Below, one piece after another: positions 24,059-31,551 of a DNA stretch of 49,914 nt. This stretch comes from an uncultured Patescibacteria group bacterium (lineage in GTDB: Bacteria; Patescibacteriota; JACMRA01), in NCBI GenBank assembly GCA_938041505.1, contig CALITC010000007.1, positions 1 to 49,914 on the forward strand, read 5' to 3'. Below the pieces are notes generated by a model that was given only the letters and a program-made list of their open reading frames with translations, did not search any database and was not told the DNA's origin. A program made the position numbers and the translations under genes. Within the stretch, counting starts at the first letter, position 1. Each line of letters opens with the position of its first letter.

Positions 24059-26797
24059 TTATTGCTGTTTTTTCTTTTTGTTAGCTGTAGACCAAGCTAT
24101 AATACCAGCAAAAGGTAGTAGGGAGAACTTCAAGAGGGAAGATGCTACTTGAGCAAATCCTCCAGTTCGAATCAACCCTTCACCTGTAGCGGTTTCTTGA
24201 GTCTCTGTATCTGCACCAGCACCAGTTGGAATATTGAATCCAAAGTCTGCATAGACAATGTCTGGGTTCTCAGTAGTGACAGCAACACAGTAGCCTTCAG
24301 CCGTCTGAGAGTTATTGTCTAGATCCGCAATACCGGTAGTGTTAGCAGAGTAGTCTACTCCATTGACCCGCACAATATAATTCGCATCAAGTGCTAGCTC
24401 ATCAAAGAGGTATTCACCATTCTCATCTGTAGTTAGCGTGGCAATTGCAGTGCTACCAGCGTCAATTGAGCAGTCGTTGTCAGTATCAGCAAATAACTCG
24501 AGTTCAATTCCAGGCAATCTATCATCACCTTCGTCGAAGAAGCCATTACTATTATTATCGTTGAATAATAAGGTACCCACGCTTCCTAGTCCTCCAGTTC
24601 CACCAATCGCAGCAGGAACGAATCCGAAGTCTACTGTGTGATCTGCACCTCGTTCGCTTCCAGTATTAACATTGGCAGAGTAGAAGCCATCGCCTACTAA
24701 GCCATCAGAATCTCGAGAATCTCCGTTGTCTGAGCTATCATTATTGCTAATAGTAGCTTCGTATCCAGTCAGAGCCTCTTGATCTGCAGCAATTCGTACT
24801 TCGTAATCAGTGTTTAGATTAAGATCTAGATTATATACACTAGAAGCAGTAGATACACCATCGCGAGAAGAAGAGAAGATATAATTACCGTTCTCGTCAG
24901 TTGTCGCAGTTCCTAGAAGTACCCCATCTTGATAGAGCTCAACTACTACTCCTGCAAGTACCTCTTCACCTGCGTCTTGAATTCCATTGGAATTACCATC
25001 AACCCATACGTAGTTTCCTATCTCAATTGGAGCAGCTTCACAAAGAATCTCCAAATCTCCAAGTCCGTTGGTCTTACCCAAAGTATCCTGATAAGCGGCT
25101 AGGTAAACATCATACGCTCCAGTTTGCTCTCCTGTACTGTTGCTGTATAGCTGCACACCACCGGTGTTAAAGTTGTCGGTACGCTCAGTTCCGTCTTGAT
25201 CCTGATTGACAGCGTCATAGGCTGTGGTAACTACATCTCCTGAGCTTGGCAATAGAGCAAGTGCTCCGCTAGTGGCTTCGTCCGCTGTGCCATCTCCTGG
25301 GTTCTCGGTAGGGTAGAATTCATTATTAATTGACCAGGTACCGTCTCCATTAGACTGAGCTTTGAGAATATCTCCATTACCTCTTGGCCATGGATCTTGA
25401 TCTGGTCTAAGTCCAGCTCCTGGAGTAATATCACCGTACCTATCTCTGAAACCTAGAATTAAGTCATCACCGTCAAATTCGATATCAGATAGGATTGGTT
25501 GTGGCATCTGTGTTACGATCTCTGCATCAGAAACTGTCTTCCAAGGGTTCCAAGCTTGATAAGTCTCCCCTCCACGATAAGTCGTTAGGTCAGAGCTCAA
25601 AACTGTTGTGAAATTACTTCCATCATACTCCCATACATAAGTTGCAATATCACCTGCATCTTGAGAGGACTCAGCAGAACAAACACCTCCGACATATACT
25701 TTGTCGTTGTTGACACCAACAGCAAAAGGTCGAACATCGTCAGGATCACATCCATCAATATCGGTAGGAATTGCTGTAACATTAATGGTGGTAGCATCCA
25801 AATCTCCACTAGTAGGGATTTCGTATAGGCTACGATCCGCTAGGTTGACAGCGTAGAGAGTTGATCCATCTGCTGATAGTTCTAGGTCTCCAAGTCCTGC
25901 CTTACTTACAACTTCACTAGTAGCTCCATCGTCGTTAAAGTCGGTAGTGGCTGCAGGGTGTGGGTTTACTCCGGCAGTGTCTGCACCGAATACTGTGTTA
26001 AGATCAGTATAAACTGCAGAAGAAGCTCCGTCGAAGACATTGGAAGTCTTGTAGATTGCTCCAGTGCTTTCACCACTCAAACCTCCTAATTTACTTTTTC
26101 GTCTTACGAAGCTACTTGTATACAAACTCTCAGAGCCCTGGTCGTACGCAAGACCGTAGACAGTTCCAATACTGTCGTTGAATCCTATTGGTGTTGGCAT
26201 GTTTTCGTCTGAGCGTGATACCCAATCTTCAGGTTTGTTACCAGGTGTGTTAAGCCCTGGGTTCTCTTGTCCCTGGAAACCATTCAAGTCGCTAGCAAAA
26301 GCATACGGGAAAGTTACCAAAGCATCTCCCTCTAGGTCACCTTGCAAGAAGCAAGAAGTGGCGATGTGGGCATTTGCTTGACAATAGTTAGCTGGGTCTG
26401 TGAGTCCAAGGTTTGCAGAAGAATCTCCTTCGACAAATTGTATTGTACTACCGTTAGTTGATCCTACTCCAGAAGGGGTAAGTCCCTCAGGGATGTTGGT
26501 GAATTCAACACGGTACGGTGCTTCGCCATCGGCGTCAACAACATAGGTTCCGTCGCTACCTGTAGTTGCAGATCCTTGCGGGGTATTCTCAGCATCAAAT
26601 ACTGTCACAAGAACATCTTCCACACCCGAGTCGGCCACTGCGTTATCCGCCGTTACCCCGTCGAGAGTTCCGTTAGCATTATTATCCAAAAATACTTGAC
26701 CATCAATCGTACTCGCTGCGGAGACATTAATTGCCAATATTGGTTGTACCACGAGCGCTGCAAAGGCAAATACACTCAATCCTTTCTTTAACTGCAT
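24059..26797 (-). CDS. SdrD-like surface protein with LIRTGG sorting-type tail
   Basis: A 912-residue exported protein with a signal peptide (about 1-28, ending VSAAS). The first SdrD B-like domain (about 30-112) reads IDGQVFLDNNANGTLDG. A central region (about 120-590) is probably propeller-like, with repeats such as LGDLELSADGSTLYAVNLADRS. Two more SdrD B-like domains follow, at about 595-720 (GNYVWVDGNSNGIQDAGEEV) and 735-860 (GTLLFNDNNSNGFFDEGDD). Such domains bind calcium in Gram-positive adhesins. The C-terminus has LIRTGG at 875-880 (24158-24175), a hydrophobic stretch, and KKKKQQ, the order of a cell-wall sorting signal. A perfect promoter and its own terminator make it a single-gene unit. 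The ligand is unknown. Confidence 0.85.
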   Translation of the reverse strand: MQLKKGLSVFAFAALVVQPILAINVSAASTIDGQVFLDNNANGTLDGVTADNAVADSGVEDVLVTVFDAENTPQGSATTGSDGTYVVDADGEAPYRVEFTNIPEGLTPSGVGSTNGSTIQFVEGDSSANLGLTDPANYCQANAHIATSCFLQGDLEGDALVTFPYAFASDLNGFQGQENPGLNTPGNKPEDWVSRSDENMPTPIGFNDSIGTVYGLAYDQGSESLYTSSFVRRKSKLGGLSGESTGAIYKTSNVFDGASSAVYTDLNTVFGADTAGVNPHPAATTDFNDDGATSEVVSKAGLGDLELSADGSTLYAVNLADRSLYEIPTSGDLDATTINVTAIPTDIDGCDPDDVRPFAVGVNNDKVYVGGVCSAESSQDAGDIATYVWEYDGSNFTTVLSSDLTTYRGGETYQAWNPWKTVSDAEIVTQMPQPILSDIEFDGDDLILGFRDRYGDITPGAGLRPDQDPWPRGNGDILKAQSNGDGTWSINNEFYPTENPGDGTADEATSGALALLPSSGDVVTTAYDAVNQDQDGTERTDNFNTGGVQLYSNSTGEQTGAYDVYLAAYQDTLGKTNGLGDLEILCEAAPIEIGNYVWVDGNSNGIQDAGEEVLAGVVVELYQDGVLLGTATTDENGNYIFSSSRDGVSTASSVYNLDLNLNTDYEVRIAADQEALTGYEATISNNDSSDNGDSRDSDGLVGDGFYSANVNTGSERGADHTVDFGFVPAAIGGTGGLGSVGTLLFNDNNSNGFFDEGDDRLPGIELELFADTDNDCSIDAGSTAIATLTTDENGEYLFDELALDANYIVRVNGVDYSANTTGIADLDNNSQTAEGYCVAVTTENPDIVYADFGFNIPTGAGADTETQETATGEGLIRTGGFAQVASSLLKFSLLPFAGIIAWSTANKKKKQQ

Positions 26798-26832
26798 AAA
26801 TATATATATTAATTTTTATATTAATACACCGA

Positions 26833-26861
26833 ATAATAGGTCTATAAATCTACTATGTCAA
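26833..26861 (-). promoter_or_regulatory. Promoter of the SdrD-like gene
   Basis: Minus strand TTGACA (26861-26856), 17 bp, TATTAT (26838-26833). Leader of about 30 nt, very AT-rich. Confidence 0.85.
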
Positions 26862-26980
26862 ACCTAAAGAAAACCTGATTAAATAAAGAAAAAGTTAAGA
26901 ATAATTGTTAGATTTATGATATATTCGAGTAAAAAATAACCCTAAGCACAGGTTAATTTATTGTAGCTAATGGTAAAAAC

Positions 26981-27544
26981 TTAACTATTATCTCGCTCAA
27001 CATATTCATCTTCAATGGTATTGATCAGGACTTTTTCGCCTTCTTCTATAAACGCTGGTACTTTCACAACTTTTCCAGTCTCAAGCATCGCCTCTTTGGT
27101 AATGTTGTTTACCGAGTTCCCTTTCACAGCAGGAGAGGTCTGGGTGATGGTGTAGCTGATCTTGATCGGTAGGTCGACGCTAATAGGGTTGTCATTGAAG
27201 TAAACAATATGTACTTCCAATCCTTCCTTGAGGTAATCGGCTTTATCTCCAAGCATCTCAGTATTGAGTTCCACGGTCTCGTATGTAGAGCTAACCATAA
27301 AGCTCAAGCTATCTCCAGAAATATACAAAAAAGTCGCGAGTTCTTTCTTCATATCTGCTTCCTCAATCGACTCACCACTCTTAAAAGAATAGTTGAAGTT
27401 CCCTCCCGTGAGTAGATTCTTCATAGTACACTGCTTCACCGGTTTCCCTCGATTGACTTTCATGAAGTCACACTTAACTACCAGGCAAGGTGCATCGTTG
27501 TAGTTGATAATTGAACCAAGTTTGATCTGAGGGAATTGAAGCAT
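26981..27544 (-). CDS. efp: Elongation factor P
   Basis: EF-P relieves ribosomes stalled at proline runs. The product has about 187 residues with three beta-barrel domains: KOW-like N-terminal, middle OB (FLYISGDSLSFMVSSTYETVEL) and C-terminal OB (VDLPIKISYTITQTSPAVKG, then ATG-like LETGKVVKVPAFIEEGEKVLI). The loop that reaches the peptidyl centre reads NRGKPVKQ, with Lys at the usual tip; which modification it carries, if any, cannot be told. I use the ATG at 27544 rather than the TTG at 27550. The -10 box ends 8 nt before this ATG, so the mRNA should be leaderless. Confidence 0.93.
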   Translation of the reverse strand: MLQFPQIKLGSIINYNDAPCLVVKCDFMKVNRGKPVKQCTMKNLLTGGNFNYSFKSGESIEEADMKKELATFLYISGDSLSFMVSSTYETVELNTEMLGDKADYLKEGLEVHIVYFNDNPISVDLPIKISYTITQTSPAVKGNSVNNITKEAMLETGKVVKVPAFIEEGEKVLINTIEDEYVERDNS

Positions 27545-27552
27545 AAACAAGA

Positions 27553-27581
27553 AGATTAATGAGTTGATATTAAAAGAACAA
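27553..27581 (-). promoter_or_regulatory. Promoter of efp, leaderless type
   Basis: Minus strand TTGTTC (27581-27576), 17 bp, TAATCT (27558-27553), 8 nt before the ATG. Confidence 0.5.
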
Positions 27582-28083
27582 TCCCATCAATAAGCAAAGA
27601 TGTCAACACCCGCAAGAAGAAACTGATTTTGGCCAAAAGGATCCACTGAGATAGCAAAAAAAAGGAGTGATGATAAAATTATTCAATAATATTCGGGCGC
27701 CAGACAAGTTTTGCTCAAGAGATGCGGATAAGGCAGTAAATATTGGTTTAGCCAATAAAAACACCCATAGTCTAAAAAAGAATGGTTCTTGGGGGAAGCG
27801 ACGGCAGGGTAGGTAATGGAGCGCAATTTCGTTGACTAGAAAATATGGAACGAAATGAACGCTAATGGGGTCCTCGCAAAAGGTGGGTGGATACCCGGAT
27901 CCCTTTTGTGGGGCAGTGATGGCATTGAACGTCACAGAATGGAATTTTTGCTCTTGCAAAATGTAATTGAATGTAAACGGAGTCCCCGGCGATCTGTGAT
28001 CGAGAGGGGGAAGGAAGGTAGGAAACGTAATGGAGTGAAATTTTTGCTTGCAAAATGTAACGAAGTGAAGTTTACTAACTGAC
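27582..28083. repeat. Gene-less block of degenerate repeats and a GGGGTCCTCG hairpin
   Basis: Three related units are visible at about 27810-27862, 27930-27985 and 28025-28076. Each has a core like GTAATGGAGTGAAATTTTTG, then GCAAAATGTAA and a GAA-TGAA tail. Between the first two lies GGGGTCCTCGCAAAAGG...CCTTTTGTGGGG (27867-27913), with nested stems CAAAAGG/CCTTTTG and GGGT/ACCC. Its flanks match the distal hairpin of the tRNA-Glu tail repeats. A 160-codon open frame on the minus strand only translates these repeats, and I do not accept it as a gene. Confidence 0.65.
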
Positions 28084-28476
28084 ATGAATCAAATTGACTA
28101 TACTTTTCTGGTAAAAAGGTGGTGTCTTGGCTCGCTGATCGTCAGTACTGGCTCGCTGATATATATTGTTATGGCGCTAGATCCTTATGTTAACGGCTCT
28201 TACATATGGGCATTTTTGTTAGCTTTGTTAGTGTTTTTAACCTCAGGAATTGCCCAGTTTAGTATCTGGTACTTCTTCAAAAATCAAAAAAAGATCCTCT
28301 CTATTGCCGAAACCAACAACCTCTTATACCAAAGCTTAATTTCAGCCGGGTCGCTTATTTTATTGCTGGTACTAAAGCAAACAAATTTCTTAAATATTCT
28401 TACATTGCTGGCAGTTTTGTTGTGTTATTCGCTTTACCAAATCTGGGTCAACTCCCAACCAAAAAACAAATCTTAA
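28084..28476 (+). CDS. Small four-helix membrane protein
   Basis: A 130-residue hydrophobic protein with four likely membrane helices (about 13-33, 42-65, 82-100, 104-122) and short polar ends. The family is not recognised. It starts right after the repeat block, and the next gene follows 15 bp after its stop, so the two are probably one operon. Confidence 0.65.
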   Translation: MNQIDYTFLVKRWCLGSLIVSTGSLIYIVMALDPYVNGSYIWAFLLALLVFLTSGIAQFSIWYFFKNQKKILSIAETNNLLYQSLISAGSLILLLVLKQTNFLNILTLLAVLLCYSLYQIWVNSQPKNKS

Positions 28477-28491
28477 GCCCCAAGTGTAATT

Positions 28492-29208
28492 ATGCCTAAT
28501 AATTCAAACGATCCTTACGGCTACCAGTCATACCCTGGTGAAGCATACAACCCATACGGGGAGCCGCAGCAAGAAGCGCCAGCCAAAAGAAGATTTAGCC
28601 TTAATCTATTACCAGCCAACACTTCTAGTCTAGAACTGACAGTAATTGTATTATCTTTACTTGCCCTCGCAGGAACCTTTACTTGGGGATATCTTAGCCA
28701 AGGTGCTAAAAACAGGGATCTCCAGCGAAGAATGCATATTGAGAATGTTGTTGCCGCCATTGATTCATTCTATGAGAACAGCTCGACCGAATTGGCAAAA
28801 AAGAAATATCCAATTTCCAATTGCACCTCCAGTCTTAACGCTGTAGATTATGAGTTTACGCTCAAGCAGCATCTTACGGGGCAGATCAGGGAGCTCGATG
28901 CACACCAGTACGTAAACCCCGAAGACTTCCCAAATGATCCATGGGGCACATATTCGACCACGCTTGGAGACAGGAAAATCCCTTATCCGTGTGCCAATTT
29001 TATTCCAAGTAACTCCAATCAAATTTACAGCGACGGAACCGAAAGTTGTAATTTTTCCTCGAGTCTCGAGAATCGCTATCGCAAATGCTATATCTACCAA
29101 AGCAGCTCTAACGGTGAGTCCTTCTCTATAGGGTATTTCTCAGAAGAGCTGAATAATTTTGTTGTCTTCGAAAAGTTTCGCAATGAAGATTTGAGGTTAG
29201 TTCAGTAA
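28492..29208 (+). CDS. Pilin-like / pseudopilin-like membrane protein
   Basis: A 238-residue protein. A Pro/Tyr/Gln-rich cytoplasmic start (about 1-45) precedes one membrane helix (about 50-72). Next comes an amphipathic helix, RDLQRRMHIENVVAAIDSFY, and a globular part with NPEDFPNDPWGTYS, the style of type II/IV pseudopilins in which an N-terminal helix continues into a globular head with a short disulfide-bearing C-terminus. Cysteines occur in the head. There is no classical GF(T/S)LxE prepilin cleavage site, so the pilin reading is tentative. Confidence 0.55.
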   Translation: MPNNSNDPYGYQSYPGEAYNPYGEPQQEAPAKRRFSLNLLPANTSSLELTVIVLSLLALAGTFTWGYLSQGAKNRDLQRRMHIENVVAAIDSFYENSSTELAKKKYPISNCTSSLNAVDYEFTLKQHLTGQIRELDAHQYVNPEDFPNDPWGTYSTTLGDRKIPYPCANFIPSNSNQIYSDGTESCNFSSSLENRYRKCYIYQSSSNGESFSIGYFSEELNNFVVFEKFRNEDLRLVQ

Positions 29209-29662
29209 GTTTGGTTTTTGTTTCCCCATAAGCCACCATTTAATTAATCTGTTTTTCTATAAATCCTAATTTGTAACGCTCCATTTTGCCTTGATGCAAA
29301 ACCGATCCGAAAAAATCAAGACCTGTTGAAACTATTTCTACCTTCGGTAGAACCATTCCACTTCGAGAACGAATCCTGAAACTCGCTCCGCTCAAACAGT
29401 CAGGATTCTTTTTGTTCTCTCCGTTCCATTATAGTTTGCAAAGGGTCAGAATTTTCTGCAGCTAAAAAAAGCGCAAAAGCAGACTCGTTTTGCAAGGAAA
29501 ACAACCTATTCTGGAGCAAATTTACTTTGCGTAGGAATAATCTTTTAAACAATTCCCGAGGCCTCCCAAAAGTGTGCGAGCAAGTAAAGCTGAAATGAAG
29601 AGCAGTTTTTGCGAAAGCAAAACGGAACGTAATAGCAGCTTATACGATACGCTTTTTGGAGA
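29209..29662. repeat. Gene-less hairpin-rich block
   Basis: About 450 bp without a gene. Visible hairpins are TTCTACC-TTC-GGTAGAA (about 29337-29353), GAATCCTGA...TCAGGATTC with a 20-nt loop followed by TTTTTG (about 29374-29415), GCAAAA...TTTTGC (about 29474-29494), and TTTTGCGAAAGCAAAA near 29606. The stretch GAAATGAAGAGCAG-TTTTTGC-GAAAGCAAAACGGAACGTAAT resembles the repeat units at 27810-28076. The second hairpin could terminate the pilin-like operon. Confidence 0.6.
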
Positions 29663-30349
29663 TTAAATAAAGTATTTCCCAACTTCTTGATCTCTAATTA
29701 TCTGACCGCCTTGTAGGGTTATAACTCTCTTTTTTAGACTGTCGACCACTCCTTGATCGTGTGTTGCAAGTAGCACTGTTGTCCCGGAGTTATGGATTTT
29801 CATCAAGAGGTTGATAATATCGTAGCTATTGGTCTGATCTAGATTACCGGTTGGCTCATCGGCTATCAGAAGAATCGGGTTGTGAGACAATGCTCTAGCA
29901 ATTGACAGACGCTGCTTTTCACCACCTGAGAGTTCCTTGGGATATGCATTTGCTTTGTGGGCGATTCCTACTAACTCTAGAAGCTTAGGAATATCTCGCT
30001 TAATCTCCATTTTAGTCGCTCCAGCTACCTCCATGGCAAGTGAAACATTTTCAAAAGCAGTCCGCGAATCAAGCAGCTTGAAATCCTGGAAAATCACCCC
30101 AATTCGCCGCCGCAAAAATGGCAAATACTCACTCTTGATCTGATCTACCCGAATATCCTCGATCCAAATCTCACCGCCGGCATCAGGCTTGGTCTCTCCA
30201 GTAAGCATTTTCAAAAACGATGATTTTCCCGCTCCAGATTGCCCAATGAACGAGACAAACTCACCTGGCTGTATCTCCAGGTTGATATTCTTCAGAGCGA
30301 AGCTGTTGTCTTTGCCGTATTGCTTGGAAACATTGCGAAAGCGAATCAT
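29663..30349 (-). CDS. ftsE: Cell-division ABC ATPase FtsE
   Basis: A 228-residue ABC ATPase. Walker A is GQSGAGKSSFL, the Q-loop is FQDFKLL, the signature is LSGGEKQRLSIARAL, and Walker B is LLIADEPTGNLD, followed by the H-loop LLATHD. Closest by pattern to FtsE, which with the membrane protein FtsX transmits division signals to wall hydrolases such as EnvC/CwlO-type M23 proteins. ftsX normally follows in the same operon. Here the region downstream is non-coding, so FtsX must be elsewhere or absent. The M23 coiled-coil protein at 14316 would be a natural output partner (inference). Confidence 0.88.
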   Translation of the reverse strand: MIRFRNVSKQYGKDNSFALKNINLEIQPGEFVSFIGQSGAGKSSFLKMLTGETKPDAGGEIWIEDIRVDQIKSEYLPFLRRRIGVIFQDFKLLDSRTAFENVSLAMEVAGATKMEIKRDIPKLLELVGIAHKANAYPKELSGGEKQRLSIARALSHNPILLIADEPTGNLDQTNSYDIINLLMKIHNSGTTVLLATHDQGVVDSLKKRVITLQGGQIIRDQEVGKYFI

Positions 30350-30451
30350 AGTGGGGTGGGTTGATGGTTATAAATATTGATCTATTGTGGGGTCATGTCA
30401 AGGTGTCTGCTCAATCAATATTTCAAATTTCAACTCGTGCAAATAGTTATT

Positions 30452-30528
30452 CTGGGTAAAAAATACTTTCGTTCTAGCCTAGCCTTAGCTAGGGTTGAAT
30501 GAAATATTTTCTTCCCAGGGTAGATAGG
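30452..30528. repeat. 77-nt long imperfect inverted repeat
   Basis: CTGGG (30452) pairs with CCCAG (30528). Inside, AAAAATA, TTTCGTTC and CTAGC-CTTA-GCTAG pair almost throughout, giving a hairpin with about 30 paired positions. It sits between the divergent ftsE and SIMPL genes. Neither arm is followed by a T run. Confidence 0.7.
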
Positions 30529-30584
30529 TGTATGAGTTGATTTTGTACATTTTGTACTTTGATATGGGTTGAGCAGGCACAAAA

Positions 30585-30614
30585 TTGACAACCTATCTCC
30601 ATTATTCTTATAAT
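30585..30614 (+). promoter_or_regulatory. Promoter of the SIMPL gene, leaderless type
   Basis: TTGACA (30585-30590), 18 bp, TATAAT (30609-30614), 9 nt before the ATG at 30624. Confidence 0.85.
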
Positions 30615-30623
30615 AGCAGCTAT

Positions 30624-31403
30624 ATGACTAGCTCAAACAATGGCGAAAACACCAACCACAACAATCCATTACTAACAGCACTTATAGGGCTCATGTGTGC
30701 TGGTATTTTAGTCGCTGCTGGAACCTTCACCTATTTTCAATTCCAAGAATCCAGGGACAACGAACCAACCTCAAACTTCAGTATACAAGGTTCTGCTGAG
30801 GAAGAATTGGAGGCCAACCAAGCAACTCTCAGGTTCTCACTAGAGTCACAAGGAGCGGAACTAGAAGTGCTTAATGAGGGAGTGGATACCAAGGTGGTAG
30901 CAATCAAAGAATATTTGGAAGGATTAGAGATCGCAAATGAAGACATTCAGATCAATAAGAATTCCTACGAGGACTATTATAGAGAAAACCCTACCGATGA
31001 GACAATCTGGAGGTTGAGTGCCAATATCGAAGCCGAGATTAAGAATTTACAGGAGATCAATACTAACGAAGTGTTTAATAAGTTGGCTGAACTTGGAGTA
31101 GGAAACATTCAACCTCTGGAGTTCAAAATCGACAATCGTGAAGAGCGCTGCGAAGAATTACTCACCAAGGCTATCACGGATGCTCGAGATAAGGCAGACC
31201 AAAGGCTCCAAGCACTTGGAGGAGACAAAATCGTCAAGACCTCGTTCGAAGAAATCTCCAGCTGCAATAATGAATACGGCGTATACCCAATATATCCTGA
31301 TGCCGCATTTGAGGATTCTTCAATTTCCAGCGAAGCCCCAGACGTACTTCAAGGCAATGAAAAGCTACGCTCAATTGTAAATTTGGTCGTAGAGTATAGA
31401 TAA
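30624..31403 (+). CDS. SIMPL (DUF541) domain protein, membrane-anchored
   Basis: A 259-residue protein with an Asn/Thr-rich cytoplasmic start, one membrane helix (about 17-38) and an outer SIMPL domain (about 50-259). Family traits are the strand with NQATLRFSLESQG, the helix VDTKVVAIKEYLEGLEIANEDIQINKNS, and the second half with AITDARDKADQRLQALGG. The role of SIMPL proteins is poorly known; some are periplasmic or linked to signalling and stress. A longer frame from the TTG at 30585 would begin inside the -35 box, so the ATG at 30624 is the start. Confidence 0.85.
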   Translation: MTSSNNGENTNHNNPLLTALIGLMCAGILVAAGTFTYFQFQESRDNEPTSNFSIQGSAEEELEANQATLRFSLESQGAELEVLNEGVDTKVVAIKEYLEGLEIANEDIQINKNSYEDYYRENPTDETIWRLSANIEAEIKNLQEINTNEVFNKLAELGVGNIQPLEFKIDNREERCEELLTKAITDARDKADQRLQALGGDKIVKTSFEEISSCNNEYGVYPIYPDAAFEDSSISSEAPDVLQGNEKLRSIVNLVVEYR

Positions 31404-31457
31404 TCTGAAGTACAGAATTTTTGTTTTAAAAACATAAAGTGAAAAGTTAAAGTTCTA

Positions 31458-31486
31458 TTGACCAGGGCTCATAATTATGCTTTAAT
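31458..31486 (+). promoter_or_regulatory. Promoter of pyk with structured leader
   Basis: TTGACC (31458-31463), 17 bp, TTTAAT (31481-31486). The leader of about 60 nt holds an AATAAC/GTTATT stem (31495-31515) followed by AATTTTTTATT, a weak terminator-like element before the ATG. Confidence 0.5.
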
Positions 31487-31551
31487 ACAGTCAAAATAAC
31501 AGCTTTTGTGTTATTAATTTTTTATTATTTAAAATATTTTGTATTAGATAT

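Noticed and set aside
27810-28076. CRISPR-like array
   Set aside because: Only three degenerate, unevenly spaced units, with no constant repeat length and no cas genes.
27603-28085. 160-codon open frame on the minus strand
   Set aside because: It only translates degenerate DNA repeats (KFHSITF-like units recur because the DNA repeats) and overlaps a structured hairpin.
29374-29415. Known structured RNA (tmRNA, RNase P RNA, SRP RNA) in the 29.2-29.7 kb gap
   Set aside because: I looked for the conserved cores of these RNAs and found none; only simple hairpins are present.
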